DNA of 55,230 nt from Sphaerotilus hippei (GTDB taxonomy: Bacteria > Pseudomonadota > Gammaproteobacteria > Burkholderiales > Burkholderiaceae_C). The DNA lies in NCBI RefSeq assembly GCF_003201595.1, contig NZ_QJJS01000023.1, positions 1-55,230 of the forward strand, given 5' to 3'. The notes under the pieces were generated by a model. It saw nothing but the letters and a program-made list of their open reading frames with translations, did not search any database and had not been told where the DNA came from. Below, piece after piece: positions 19,884 through 27,315 of the stretch; the first letter of the stretch is position 1; each line of letters starts with the position of its first letter. Both the position numbers and the translations under genes were made by a program.

Positions 19884-21083
19884 ATGAACAGTTTCCTGGC
19901 CGCCTTGCGGCGGCAATTCAGTGCGGTCCTGGACGCGTCGCGCTCGCCCGCGGCACCGGCCCGGTCGATGACGCGGGGGGCACGCTCGTTCCACTGCGTC
20001 TGCGGCCAGGCGGTCTTCTTCGACAACAGCCGCTGCCTGGCCTGCGGCCGCGAGCTGGGCCTGGTCGTGTCCCTGCGTCGCGTGGTGTCCCTGCAGGTCC
20101 GGGGCGAGGGGCTCGAAGGGCTGGGCGAGGCGGCCGGCCAGCGTTTCGTGCGCTGCGACAACAGCCGGCTGGCGGCGGCCTGCAACTGGCTGATCCCCGC
20201 GGCCGAGCGCGACGGCCGGGGCCGGCGGCCGCTGCACTGCGCGGCCTGCCGGCTCAACCGCACGATTCCGGACCTGGCGCTGCCCGCCAACGCGCAGGCC
20301 TGGGCCCGCATCGAGGCGGCCAAGCGCCGGCTGGTGTCGCAGCTGCTGGGCCTGGGGCTGCCGGTCGCGTCACGCCTGCCCGATGCCGGCGCCGAGGACC
20401 TCGAGCGGGGGCTGGCCTTCGACTTCCTGCGCGAGTGGCCGGGCGGGCCGCCGGTGCTGACGGGCCATGCCGGGGGCATCATCACCCTCGATGTCGAGGA
20501 GGCCGACGACGTCGAGCGTGAGCGGACCCGCACCCTGCTGCACGAGCACTACCGCACCGTGCTGGGTCATCTGCGCCATGAGGTGGGGCACTACTACTGG
20601 GACCGGCTGGTGGCCGACGGCCCCTGGCTGGAGGCGTTCCGCACGCTGTTCGGCGACGAGCGGGTGTCCTACCGCGACGCGCTGCAGCGCCACTACGACC
20701 AGGGACCGACCCCCGACTGGCCGCAGCGCCACGTCAGCGCCTATGCCAGCAGCCACCCCTGGGAGGACTGGGCCGAGACCTGGGCGCACTACCTGCACAT
20801 CACCGACGGGCTGGACACGGCGCTGAGCTTCGGACTCGACGCGGGGGATGTGCGGCTGGACCTGACGCCGTTCCCGGCCTCGGCGCTGGACACGGCGGAC
20901 CCGGCGTTCCTGCAGCTGATCAACGCCTGGGTGGAGCTCAGCGGCGTGCTGAACGAGGTGGCCCGCAGCCTGGGCCAGCCCGACCTCTATCCTTTCGTGC
21001 TGGGCGTGCCTGCGGTGCGCAAGCTGCACCTGGTGCACCGGGTGGTGCAGGCGCAGGCGCTGCAGGCCGGTCGTGCAGACTGA
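19884..21083 (+). CDS. Putative zinc-binding metallopeptidase with N-terminal zinc ribbon
   Basis: This 399-residue protein has a ribbon-like cysteine cluster (FHCVCGQAVFFDNSRCLACGREL, about residues 37-59) and a second cysteine pair in LHCAACRLNRT. A gluzincin-type active site HLRHEVGHYYWDRLV (about residue 233) follows, with the downstream acidic ligand candidate in HPWEDWAETWAHYLH. This is the layout of the family annotated as putative zinc-binding peptidase in Burkholderiales and Alphaproteobacteria, whose substrate is unknown. GAGGGAG precedes the chosen ATG. No signal peptide is visible, so it is probably cytoplasmic. It converges with the flavoprotein gene, with 3 bp between stops. Confidence 0.85.
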   Translation: MNSFLAALRRQFSAVLDASRSPAAPARSMTRGARSFHCVCGQAVFFDNSRCLACGRELGLVVSLRRVVSLQVRGEGLEGLGEAAGQRFVRCDNSRLAAACNWLIPAAERDGRGRRPLHCAACRLNRTIPDLALPANAQAWARIEAAKRRLVSQLLGLGLPVASRLPDAGAEDLERGLAFDFLREWPGGPPVLTGHAGGIITLDVEEADDVERERTRTLLHEHYRTVLGHLRHEVGHYYWDRLVADGPWLEAFRTLFGDERVSYRDALQRHYDQGPTPDWPQRHVSAYASSHPWEDWAETWAHYLHITDGLDTALSFGLDAGDVRLDLTPFPASALDTADPAFLQLINAWVELSGVLNEVARSLGQPDLYPFVLGVPAVRKLHLVHRVVQAQALQAGRAD

Positions 21084-21086
21084 GCC

Positions 21087-22346
21087 TCAGCCCGTCAGCA
21101 GGCGCAGCAGGCCGCGGGCCGAGATCAGGTGGCCCGGATTGCTGGTCTCGTTGAGCACCCCGCTCATGCGCTGCAGCAGCCGCGGGCTGCGACGGGCCCG
21201 CCAGATCACCAGATCGGCCAGCCAGGGGTGGGCGTTGACCCGGTTGGCACGTTCGTACAGCGCGAACTTCGGGCGCAGCGTGTCGAGCCGGCGTTCGTAG
21301 TCGGCCAGGGTGGCGTGGTCATCGGTGCCGGCGCCGAGCAGGGTGTCGGCGGCCATCAGGCCGGTTTCCAGCGCCTTGCCGATGCCCTCGCCGGTGAAGT
21401 CGTAGGTCGAGCCCAGCATCTCGCCGGTGGCCAGCAGGCCGGGGCGGCCGCTGCGGGCGCCGCTCAGCGTGCAGCGCAGCGGCGCGCCCCGGAGTTCGCC
21501 CTGCATCGTGCCTCCGTCCATCAGGGCCCGGGCCGGCTCGTAGAGGCGGGTGAAGGCGTCGAAGACCTCGCGCAGGTTGGCGTCGGCCGCGCGGTCCCGC
21601 TCCCGGGTGTCCCCGCGCCGGAAGAAGGCGCCCACGCCGATGTTGTAGACGTCGCCGCCGCACGGGAAGATCCAGCCGTAGCCCGGGCGCAGCGCCCGAT
21701 GCCAGACCACGTCCATCGTGCGGTGCGACTCGGCCAGGCCCGGGTGGTGCACATAGGCGCGCAGCGCCACGCCGCTGGGCGTGCGGCGGTCGCACAGGCC
21801 CGTGCGGGCCAGCGCGGGCACGTGCGCCCCGGTGGCCATCACCACCCAGCGGGTGTGCACCTCGCGGGTCTGCCCGCCGTGCACCAGCCGGGCGCCGACG
21901 ACCTGGCCGTCCTGCTCGATCAGCGACTCGAAGCGCGCCGGGGTCAGCACCCGCGCGCCGCTGCGTCGCGCGTGGCGGCAGAGCAGGGCGTCGAGCCGGC
22001 GCCGCGGCAGCACCGCGAGCGTGCCCGGCACGTCCACATGGCCGCCTCGCGGGGCCACGCAGCGCACGTGGCTGACGGCGTGGGCGTGGCGCATCACCTC
22101 GTCGAGCACGCCCAGGCGCTGCAGCGCCTGGTGGGCGTCTGGGATCAGGCCGTCACCGCAGACCTTGTCGCGCGGGAAGTCGTGCTGGTCGACCAGCCAG
22201 ACCTCGTGCCCCGCCCGCGCCAGGTGGGCGGCGCAGGCGCTGCCGGCCGGGCCGGCCCCGACCACGAGCACCTCGCAGCGCGCGGGCAGGGCCGGCTCGG
22301 AGGGCACGGCGAGATCGTCGTCGGGGGCGTCAGCAGGGGAGCTCAT
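21087..22346 (-). CDS. Geranylgeranyl-reductase-family FAD-dependent oxidoreductase
   Basis: The 419-residue flavoprotein has a dinucleotide-binding motif VLVVGAGPAGSACAAHLARAGHEVWLVD (about residues 26-53) followed by RDKVCGDGLIP, the signature of the geranylgeranyl-reductase/ChlP-like group. It also has the second FAD motif GLLATGEMLGSTYDFTGEGIGKALETG (about residue 305). Members reduce prenyl chains or act as general FAD monooxygenase-like enzymes; no isoprenoid genes are adjacent, so the substrate is unknown. A hydrophilic N-terminal 25 residues precede the fold. Confidence 0.85.
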   Translation of the reverse strand: MSSPADAPDDDLAVPSEPALPARCEVLVVGAGPAGSACAAHLARAGHEVWLVDQHDFPRDKVCGDGLIPDAHQALQRLGVLDEVMRHAHAVSHVRCVAPRGGHVDVPGTLAVLPRRRLDALLCRHARRSGARVLTPARFESLIEQDGQVVGARLVHGGQTREVHTRWVVMATGAHVPALARTGLCDRRTPSGVALRAYVHHPGLAESHRTMDVVWHRALRPGYGWIFPCGGDVYNIGVGAFFRRGDTRERDRAADANLREVFDAFTRLYEPARALMDGGTMQGELRGAPLRCTLSGARSGRPGLLATGEMLGSTYDFTGEGIGKALETGLMAADTLLGAGTDDHATLADYERRLDTLRPKFALYERANRVNAHPWLADLVIWRARRSPRLLQRMSGVLNETSNPGHLISARGLLRLLTG

Positions 22347-22459
22347 GCCCGAATTCTAGGCAAGAGGAGGGGATTGATGCCTGTCAAGCCGGCCCGGCCG
22401 GCGCAGTGACACGATGCAGTCATGCGCTGCGCAGCGTCGATTTCGTCAGGAGATGCACC

Positions 22460-22873
22460 ATGACCACCGTACTCGACCCCCCTCGCCGCGCAGCCCTGCG
22501 TCAGGCCCTGCTGCAGCAGCGCGAGGCGCTGCTGGACCGGATGGCCACCCACCAGGGTGACACCACCCGCATCCAGCATGCCCGCGAGGTGCTGGAGCAG
22601 GCCCAGGAGGACGGCCGTGCCGCCGACGCCGACCGGGAGGTCGATCTCGTGCTGACCGACCACGACCGGCTCAACCTGGCCCACCTCAGCGCCGCCCTGC
22701 AGCGCATGGACCATGAAGGTTATGGCGTCTGCGTCGACTGCGGCTGCGAGATCGCCTTCGAGCGCCTGCTGGCCCAGCCGCAGGCCCTGCGCTGCGTGCC
22801 GTGCGAGCAGCGGCACGAGGGCAGCCAGGCCGGCGGCCGCGGCTTCCCGGGCCACCGTCCGGCCACGCTCTGA
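22460..22873 (+). CDS. TraR/DksA family zinc-finger protein
   Basis: The 137-residue protein has an N-terminal coiled-coil-like region (residues 8-85, with acidic turn EDGRAADADREVD) and a four-Cys zinc finger CVDCGCEIAFERLLAQPQ...CVPC at about 91-115. DksA-like proteins insert the coiled coil into the secondary channel of RNA polymerase and modulate initiation; the Asp-containing tip needed for DksA activity cannot be assigned with certainty. AGGAG precedes the ATG. It lies 44 bp before the release-factor-like gene, so the two may be co-transcribed. Confidence 0.85.
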   Translation: MTTVLDPPRRAALRQALLQQREALLDRMATHQGDTTRIQHAREVLEQAQEDGRAADADREVDLVLTDHDRLNLAHLSAALQRMDHEGYGVCVDCGCEIAFERLLAQPQALRCVPCEQRHEGSQAGGRGFPGHRPATL

Positions 22874-22917
22874 ATTTCCCTCCCACCCGGTTTTCCCACC
22901 CGAAAAGGACCTGCTTC

Positions 22918-23298
22918 ATGACCACTTTCCACGCTGTCGTCTGGATGGACCACCAAGGCGCCCATGTCCTGCAGTTCGACGAGGACCATGTCCAGACCCA
23001 GCTCGTCAAGGCGCACAGCCACCACCTGCGCCACCACGCCTCCGATGCCCGGGCCGAGCGCGAGTTCTTCGAGGCCGTGGCCCAGGCGGTCACGGGGGTC
23101 CAGGAGGTGCTGCTGGTCGGTCCGGGCCAGGCGCGCGACGAGTTCCGCAAGTTCTGCGTCGAGCGCCATGCCGCCGTGGCCGGGCACATCGTCGACAGCC
23201 TGCCGGCCGATCACCCGACCGACCACCAGCTGGTGGCGCTGGCGCGCAAGTTCTTCGCCAAATATGACCTGATGGCCGCAACGACCACCGTCGCCTGA
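22918..23298 (+). CDS. eRF1-like 'translational machinery' protein
   Basis: This 126-residue protein has MDHQGAHVLQFDEDHVQTQLV, a His-rich turn (KAHSHHLRHH) and the VLLVGPGQARDEFRKFC motif of bacterial proteins related to the archaeo-eukaryotic release factor eRF1 middle domain. Such proteins are widespread in Burkholderiales and annotated as translational machinery proteins, without proven function; a ribosome-rescue or stress role is often suggested. AAAAGGA precedes the chosen ATG. No GGQ loop is present, so it is not a classical release factor. Confidence 0.72.
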   Translation: MTTFHAVVWMDHQGAHVLQFDEDHVQTQLVKAHSHHLRHHASDARAEREFFEAVAQAVTGVQEVLLVGPGQARDEFRKFCVERHAAVAGHIVDSLPADHPTDHQLVALARKFFAKYDLMAATTTVA

Positions 23299-23322
23299 TC
23301 CCTCTGCTTGCACAATCGGCCC

Positions 23323-25686
23323 ATGAATGGGCCGATCCGTCCTTGTCTCCCGTGGCTGCGGTCCGGTCTGGCCGTGCTGGCGTTCGTGCTGGCCGCCGCG
23401 GCCCCCGTGCGGGCCCAGTCGACGGATGCCCTTCCCCTGCCGCCCGAGGCGGCCGCCTCCGCCCCCCCGGTGCCGCCGGGCCGGCCGCGCGTCGGACTGG
23501 TGCTGTCCGGTGGCGGCGCGCGCGGCCTCGCGCACGTGGGCGTGCTCAAGGTGCTCGAGCGTGAGCGGGTGCCGGTCGACCTGATCGCCGGCACGTCGAT
23601 GGGCGCCATCATCGGCGGGCTGTACGCCAGCGGCATGGACGCGGCCGAGCTGGAGCGTGAGCTGTCCACCCTCGACTGGGTCGGCCTGTTCGCCAACCGG
23701 CAACCGCGTGAACGCCTGGCCCAGCGCCGCAAGGAAGAGGACTTCGAGATCTCGCCCGCCCTCGAGGCCGGGCTGAGCCGCAGCACCGGCGAGCTGATGC
23801 TGCCGCTGGCCTCGGTGTCCAGCCGCGGGCTGGAGCTGCTGCTGCGCCGCTACACGCTGCCGGTGCGGCAGGTGCGTCGCTTCGACGAGCTCCGGGTGCC
23901 GTTTCGCGCCGTGGCCACCGACATGGAGACGGGCGAGGCGGTGGTCTTCGGTGCCGGCGACCTGTCCCAGGCCCTGCGCGCGAGCATGTCGGTGCCGGGC
24001 GTGTTCCCGCCCACCGAGGTCGACAACCGCATCATGGGCGACGGCGGCCTGGTCAACAACCTGCCGGTCGACGTCGTGCGCGCGATGGGTGCGGACATCG
24101 TCATCGCCGTCAACATCGGCACGCCGCTGGGTGCGCGCGACTCGCTGGGCACGGTGCTCGGGCTGACCAGCCAGATGATCAACATCCTGACCGAGCAGAA
24201 CGTGCAGCGCTCGATCGCCAGCCTGCAGCCCGGGCGCGACGTGCTGATCGCGCCGGCGCTCGGCCGCCTCACGTCGGGGGATTTCGAGAAGGCGGCCGAG
24301 CTGATGCGCCTGGGCGAGCAGCAGGCGCTGGCGCTGCTGCCCCGCCTGGCGGCGCTGTCGCTGTCGCCCGAGCAGTGGGCGGCGTGGCGGCAGTCGCGCC
24401 CGCAGGTCGCCACGGCGCCGGTGCCCGACATCGTCTCGGTGCGTTTCGAGGGCAGCGACGAGACCCGCCCCGAGCATTTCGCCGGCGTGCTGACCAGTCA
24501 GCCGGGCCAGCCCTTCCGGGTGGCGGCGGCCGAGCAGGACAGCCGCATCCTGGCGGCCACCGGCGATTACCTGCACACCGACTACCGCCTCGAGGACCTG
24601 CCCGCCGGCACCGGCCTGGTGTTCCAGCTCGAGGAAAAGCCCTGGGGGCCGAACTATTTCCGCCTCGGCCTGGACCTGGTCAGCGACTTCGCCGGGCGGG
24701 GCGACTTCAACATCAAGCTCAGCCACAACCGCCACTGGCTCGACGACAACGGCTCCGAATGGCGCAACCGCGTCCAGATCGGCTCGGTGCCCCGCTGGTT
24801 CAGCGAGTGGTACCGCCCGCTGGGGCCGCAGCGCAGCCGGGCGAGCGACTGGTTCGTCTCCGTCCACGGCGACGCCGAGCGTCGCCGCCAGACCGCCTAT
24901 GCACCGCTGGCCGCGGGCGAGGACGGTGGCCAGGCGGTGGTGCAGGGCCGTTACGTGCGTGGCCTGGTCCGGCTGGGGGTCGACGTCGGCCAGCCGCTGG
25001 GCGTGATCGGCGAGTGGCGCCTGGGCCTGCTGCGCGACGGTCTGCGCTACACGCCCGAATTCATCGCCGGCACCGACGTCAGCGCCGAGGCGCTGTCCCC
25101 ACGCGACGTGGAGGAGAGCTCGCTGCGGCTGGCGCTGATGCTCGACACGCTGGACCACGTCAGCTTCCCGCGTGCGGGCTGGCGGCTCAAGATGGTGGCC
25201 CAGGCCGGTCGGCGCCGCGGGCTGGGCACGCTGGTGGCGGGCGGGCGCGAGGACTTCCAGCGCTACGAGATCGATGCCACCCATGTCGTCAGCCTCGGCC
25301 GGCAGACCGTGGACGCCACGGTCAAGCTGCGCGAGGCCCACCAGACGCTGGCGGGCGGGCTCGGCCACTACACGCTCGGCGGCTTCCACAACCTGTCGGG
25401 CTACCGGGCCGACCAGCTGTCGGGCAACCAGGTGCTGCTCGGCCGGCTGACCTACACGCTGCGGCTCAACCAGCAGCCGGTGCTGACGCGCGGCTTCTTC
25501 GCCGGGGCGACGCTGGAAGCGGGCAATGCCTGGAGTTCCAGCGGGTCCGCCCTGCGGGTCAACGACCTGCGCTGGGGCGGGTCGCTGTTCCTCGGGGCCG
25601 ACACCGGCCTGGGGCCGCTGTACTTCGGCTTCACCTGGGCGCCGCTGGGCAGCGGCGGGGTCTACCTGCTGCTCGGCCGGCCCTGA
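23323..25686 (+). CDS. Patatin-like phospholipase with outer-membrane barrel (type Vd autotransporter)
   Basis: The 787-residue protein begins with a Sec signal peptide (basic WLR, then LAVLAFVLAAAAPVRAQ). A patatin domain follows, with oxyanion loop SGGGARGLAHVGVLK, nucleophile elbow GTSMG (about residue 95) and catalytic dyad Asp in MGDGGLVNNLP. A POTRA-like segment (about 365-430) and a C-terminal barrel of the BamA/Omp85 type (GGFHNLSGYRADQLSGNQV...) complete it. This is the PlpD (type Vd) architecture from Pseudomonas: the barrel inserts in the outer membrane and the lipase faces outward or is released. The start at 23323 was chosen over a TTG 5 codons upstream. Confidence 0.92.
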   Translation: MNGPIRPCLPWLRSGLAVLAFVLAAAAPVRAQSTDALPLPPEAAASAPPVPPGRPRVGLVLSGGGARGLAHVGVLKVLERERVPVDLIAGTSMGAIIGGLYASGMDAAELERELSTLDWVGLFANRQPRERLAQRRKEEDFEISPALEAGLSRSTGELMLPLASVSSRGLELLLRRYTLPVRQVRRFDELRVPFRAVATDMETGEAVVFGAGDLSQALRASMSVPGVFPPTEVDNRIMGDGGLVNNLPVDVVRAMGADIVIAVNIGTPLGARDSLGTVLGLTSQMINILTEQNVQRSIASLQPGRDVLIAPALGRLTSGDFEKAAELMRLGEQQALALLPRLAALSLSPEQWAAWRQSRPQVATAPVPDIVSVRFEGSDETRPEHFAGVLTSQPGQPFRVAAAEQDSRILAATGDYLHTDYRLEDLPAGTGLVFQLEEKPWGPNYFRLGLDLVSDFAGRGDFNIKLSHNRHWLDDNGSEWRNRVQIGSVPRWFSEWYRPLGPQRSRASDWFVSVHGDAERRRQTAYAPLAAGEDGGQAVVQGRYVRGLVRLGVDVGQPLGVIGEWRLGLLRDGLRYTPEFIAGTDVSAEALSPRDVEESSLRLALMLDTLDHVSFPRAGWRLKMVAQAGRRRGLGTLVAGGREDFQRYEIDATHVVSLGRQTVDATVKLREAHQTLAGGLGHYTLGGFHNLSGYRADQLSGNQVLLGRLTYTLRLNQQPVLTRGFFAGATLEAGNAWSSSGSALRVNDLRWGGSLFLGADTGLGPLYFGFTWAPLGSGGVYLLLGRP

Positions 25687-25714
25687 ACGGCCCGGCCGGT
25701 CAGGCCGTTCAGGG
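25681..25714. repeat. Perfect 12-bp inverted repeat spanning two convergent stop codons
   Basis: CCCTGAACGGCC and GGCCGTTCAGGG flank a 10-nt loop. The left arm holds the TGA of the patatin gene and the right arm holds the stop of engB. It lacks T-tracts, but it is symmetric and could act as a shared bidirectional 3' end structure. Confidence 0.8.
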
Positions 25715-26521
25715 CGCGGGCGCCTGCTCCGGGGCCGCCGGATCGTCCTGCCCATCCTCGTGCGTGGCGTCTGCGTCGAGTTCATCGAACTCGTCGTCGT
25801 TCTGCTGGCCGGGGTAGGAGAAGACCGAAGCCGCCGCGTCGGCCGGCGGGCACCAGCCGTGCAGGATCTGCGCGACATCGGCCACGCCGGTGCGCTTGAG
25901 CGCCGAGAACAGCGCGATGCTCACGTCCGACTCGTCGGTCACCAGCTCGCCCAGCACCTCCTGCGCCTTGCGCAGCGACAGGTCCGACTCCTTGCGGTTG
26001 AGCTTGTCGGCCTTGGTCAGGATCACCAGCAGGCGGACCTCGCCGTTGCTCACCCGCGGGGCGACGAAGCTCAGCAGCTGGCGGTCGAGGTCGGTGAAGC
26101 CGTGGCGCGAGTCCACCATCTGCACCACGCCCGACAGGTTGCGCCGCACCGCCAGGTAGTCGGCCATCACCTTCTGCCAGCGCAGCTTGGCGGTGCGGGC
26201 CACCGCGGCGTAGCCGTAACCCGGCAGGTCGGCCCAGAGCGCGTTGGGCGTCTCCTTCGGACCCACCATGAACAGGTTGATATGTTGAGTGCGACCAGGG
26301 GTCTTCGACGCAAATGCAAGCTGACGCTGCTGGGCCAGCGTGTTGATCGCGGTGGATTTGCCCGCATTCGATCGCCCGACGAAGGCAATTTCAGGCAGGT
26401 TGTGTCCCGGAAGCTGGTCCAGACGGGCTGCCGTGGTGAAAAACCGGGCCGTGTGGGTCCAGGCCAGGGCCGTGCGCGTGGCGTCCGCGCCACCGGCGGC
26501 AGAGGAGGGTGTGGAGGTCAT
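25709..26521 (-). CDS. engB: Ribosome biogenesis GTP-binding protein EngB/YsxC
   Basis: EngB is an essential TRAFAC GTPase that helps assemble the large ribosomal subunit. The 270-residue product has G1 FVGRSNAGKST (about residue 48), the G2 region KTPGRTQHINLF, G3 DLPGYGYA, G4 LTKADKLNR and a weaker G5. It is longer than typical EngB (about 200-220) because of a C-terminal acidic, low-complexity extension of about 45 residues (DDEFDELDADATHEDGQDD...). It is divergent from the cytochrome c4 gene with 64 bp between. Confidence 0.95.
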   Translation of the reverse strand: MTSTPSSAAGGADATRTALAWTHTARFFTTAARLDQLPGHNLPEIAFVGRSNAGKSTAINTLAQQRQLAFASKTPGRTQHINLFMVGPKETPNALWADLPGYGYAAVARTAKLRWQKVMADYLAVRRNLSGVVQMVDSRHGFTDLDRQLLSFVAPRVSNGEVRLLVILTKADKLNRKESDLSLRKAQEVLGELVTDESDVSIALFSALKRTGVADVAQILHGWCPPADAAASVFSYPGQQNDDEFDELDADATHEDGQDDPAAPEQAPAP

Positions 26522-26585
26522 TGGGCGTCATTGTAAAATCCACAGGTTCAACGTCCCGTTCCCTGCCTCAAATTAGCCGCTCATC

Positions 26586-27215
26586 ATGAACCTGAACGTC
26601 AAGTCGATTCTTGCTCTGCTGGCGGCCTCCGCCCTGGCTGCCCCGCTGTATGCCGCCGATGCCCAGCCCGCCGTCAAGGTCGACCTGGCCAAGGGTCAGG
26701 CGATCTCGGCGCAGGTCTGCTCGGCCTGCCACACGGCTGACGGTTCGCGCGGTGTGCCGACCAACCCCATCCTGCAGGGTCAGCATCCCGAGTATCTGGT
26801 CAAGCAGCTGACCGAGTTCAAGGCAGGCAAGCGCGAGAACGCCGTGATGAGCGGCATGTCGGCCGCCCTGTCGCCGGAAGACATGCGCAACGTGGCCGCC
26901 TTCTACGCCAGCAAGCAGGCCAAGCCCGGCACCGCCAAGACCAAGGACCTGGTCGTGCTGGGTGAGCAGATCTACCGCGGGGGCATCGCCGATCGCCGCG
27001 TTCCGGCCTGCGCCGGCTGCCACAGCCCGACCGGCGCCGGCCTGCCGGTGCAGTACCCGCGCCTGTCCGGCCAGCACGCCGAGTACACCGAAGCCCAGCT
27101 GCGCGGCTTCCGCGACGGCGTACGCAAGAACAACGCCGTGATGACGGGCGTGACCGCCAAGATGAACGATCGCGAGATCAAGGCCGTCGCCGACTACATC
27201 GCCGGCCTGCGCTGA
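26586..27215 (+). CDS. Dihaem cytochrome c4
   Basis: The 209-residue exported electron carrier has a signal peptide (SILALLAASALAAPLYA) and two cytochrome c domains with haem motifs CSACH (about residue 47) and CAGCH (about 141), each followed by a methionine-ligand region (GMSAALSPEDM; MTGVTAKMND). Cytochrome c4 donates electrons to terminal oxidases in many betaproteobacteria. A TAAAAT box at 26534-26539 in the 64-bp divergent intergenic region may be part of its promoter. The ResB/CcsA haem-attachment genes follow directly, a logical pairing. Confidence 0.93.
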   Translation: MNLNVKSILALLAASALAAPLYAADAQPAVKVDLAKGQAISAQVCSACHTADGSRGVPTNPILQGQHPEYLVKQLTEFKAGKRENAVMSGMSAALSPEDMRNVAAFYASKQAKPGTAKTKDLVVLGEQIYRGGIADRRVPACAGCHSPTGAGLPVQYPRLSGQHAEYTEAQLRGFRDGVRKNNAVMTGVTAKMNDREIKAVADYIAGLR

Positions 27216-27243
27216 ACGCCCGCCCGCTGAACCTGACCTGAAG

Positions 27244-27268
27244 AGGCCGGTCCTGGACCGGCCTTTTT
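27244..27268 (+). terminator. Rho-independent terminator after cytochrome c4
   Basis: AGGCCGGTC and GACCGGCCT pair around a 3-nt loop and are followed by TTTTT. It ends the cytochrome c4 transcript about 50 bp before resB. Confidence 0.9.
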
Positions 27269-27315
27269 GCTGGGCGTTTTTCTTTCGATGCCCTGACGCT
27301 GATAATCCGCACGCC

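Noticed and set aside
22720-25878. Open frame of more than 1,000 codons on the minus strand across the DksA, eRF1-like and patatin genes
   Set aside because: Shadow of the plus-strand genes: no domains, biased Arg/Gln/His/Ala composition and no start or ribosome binding site.
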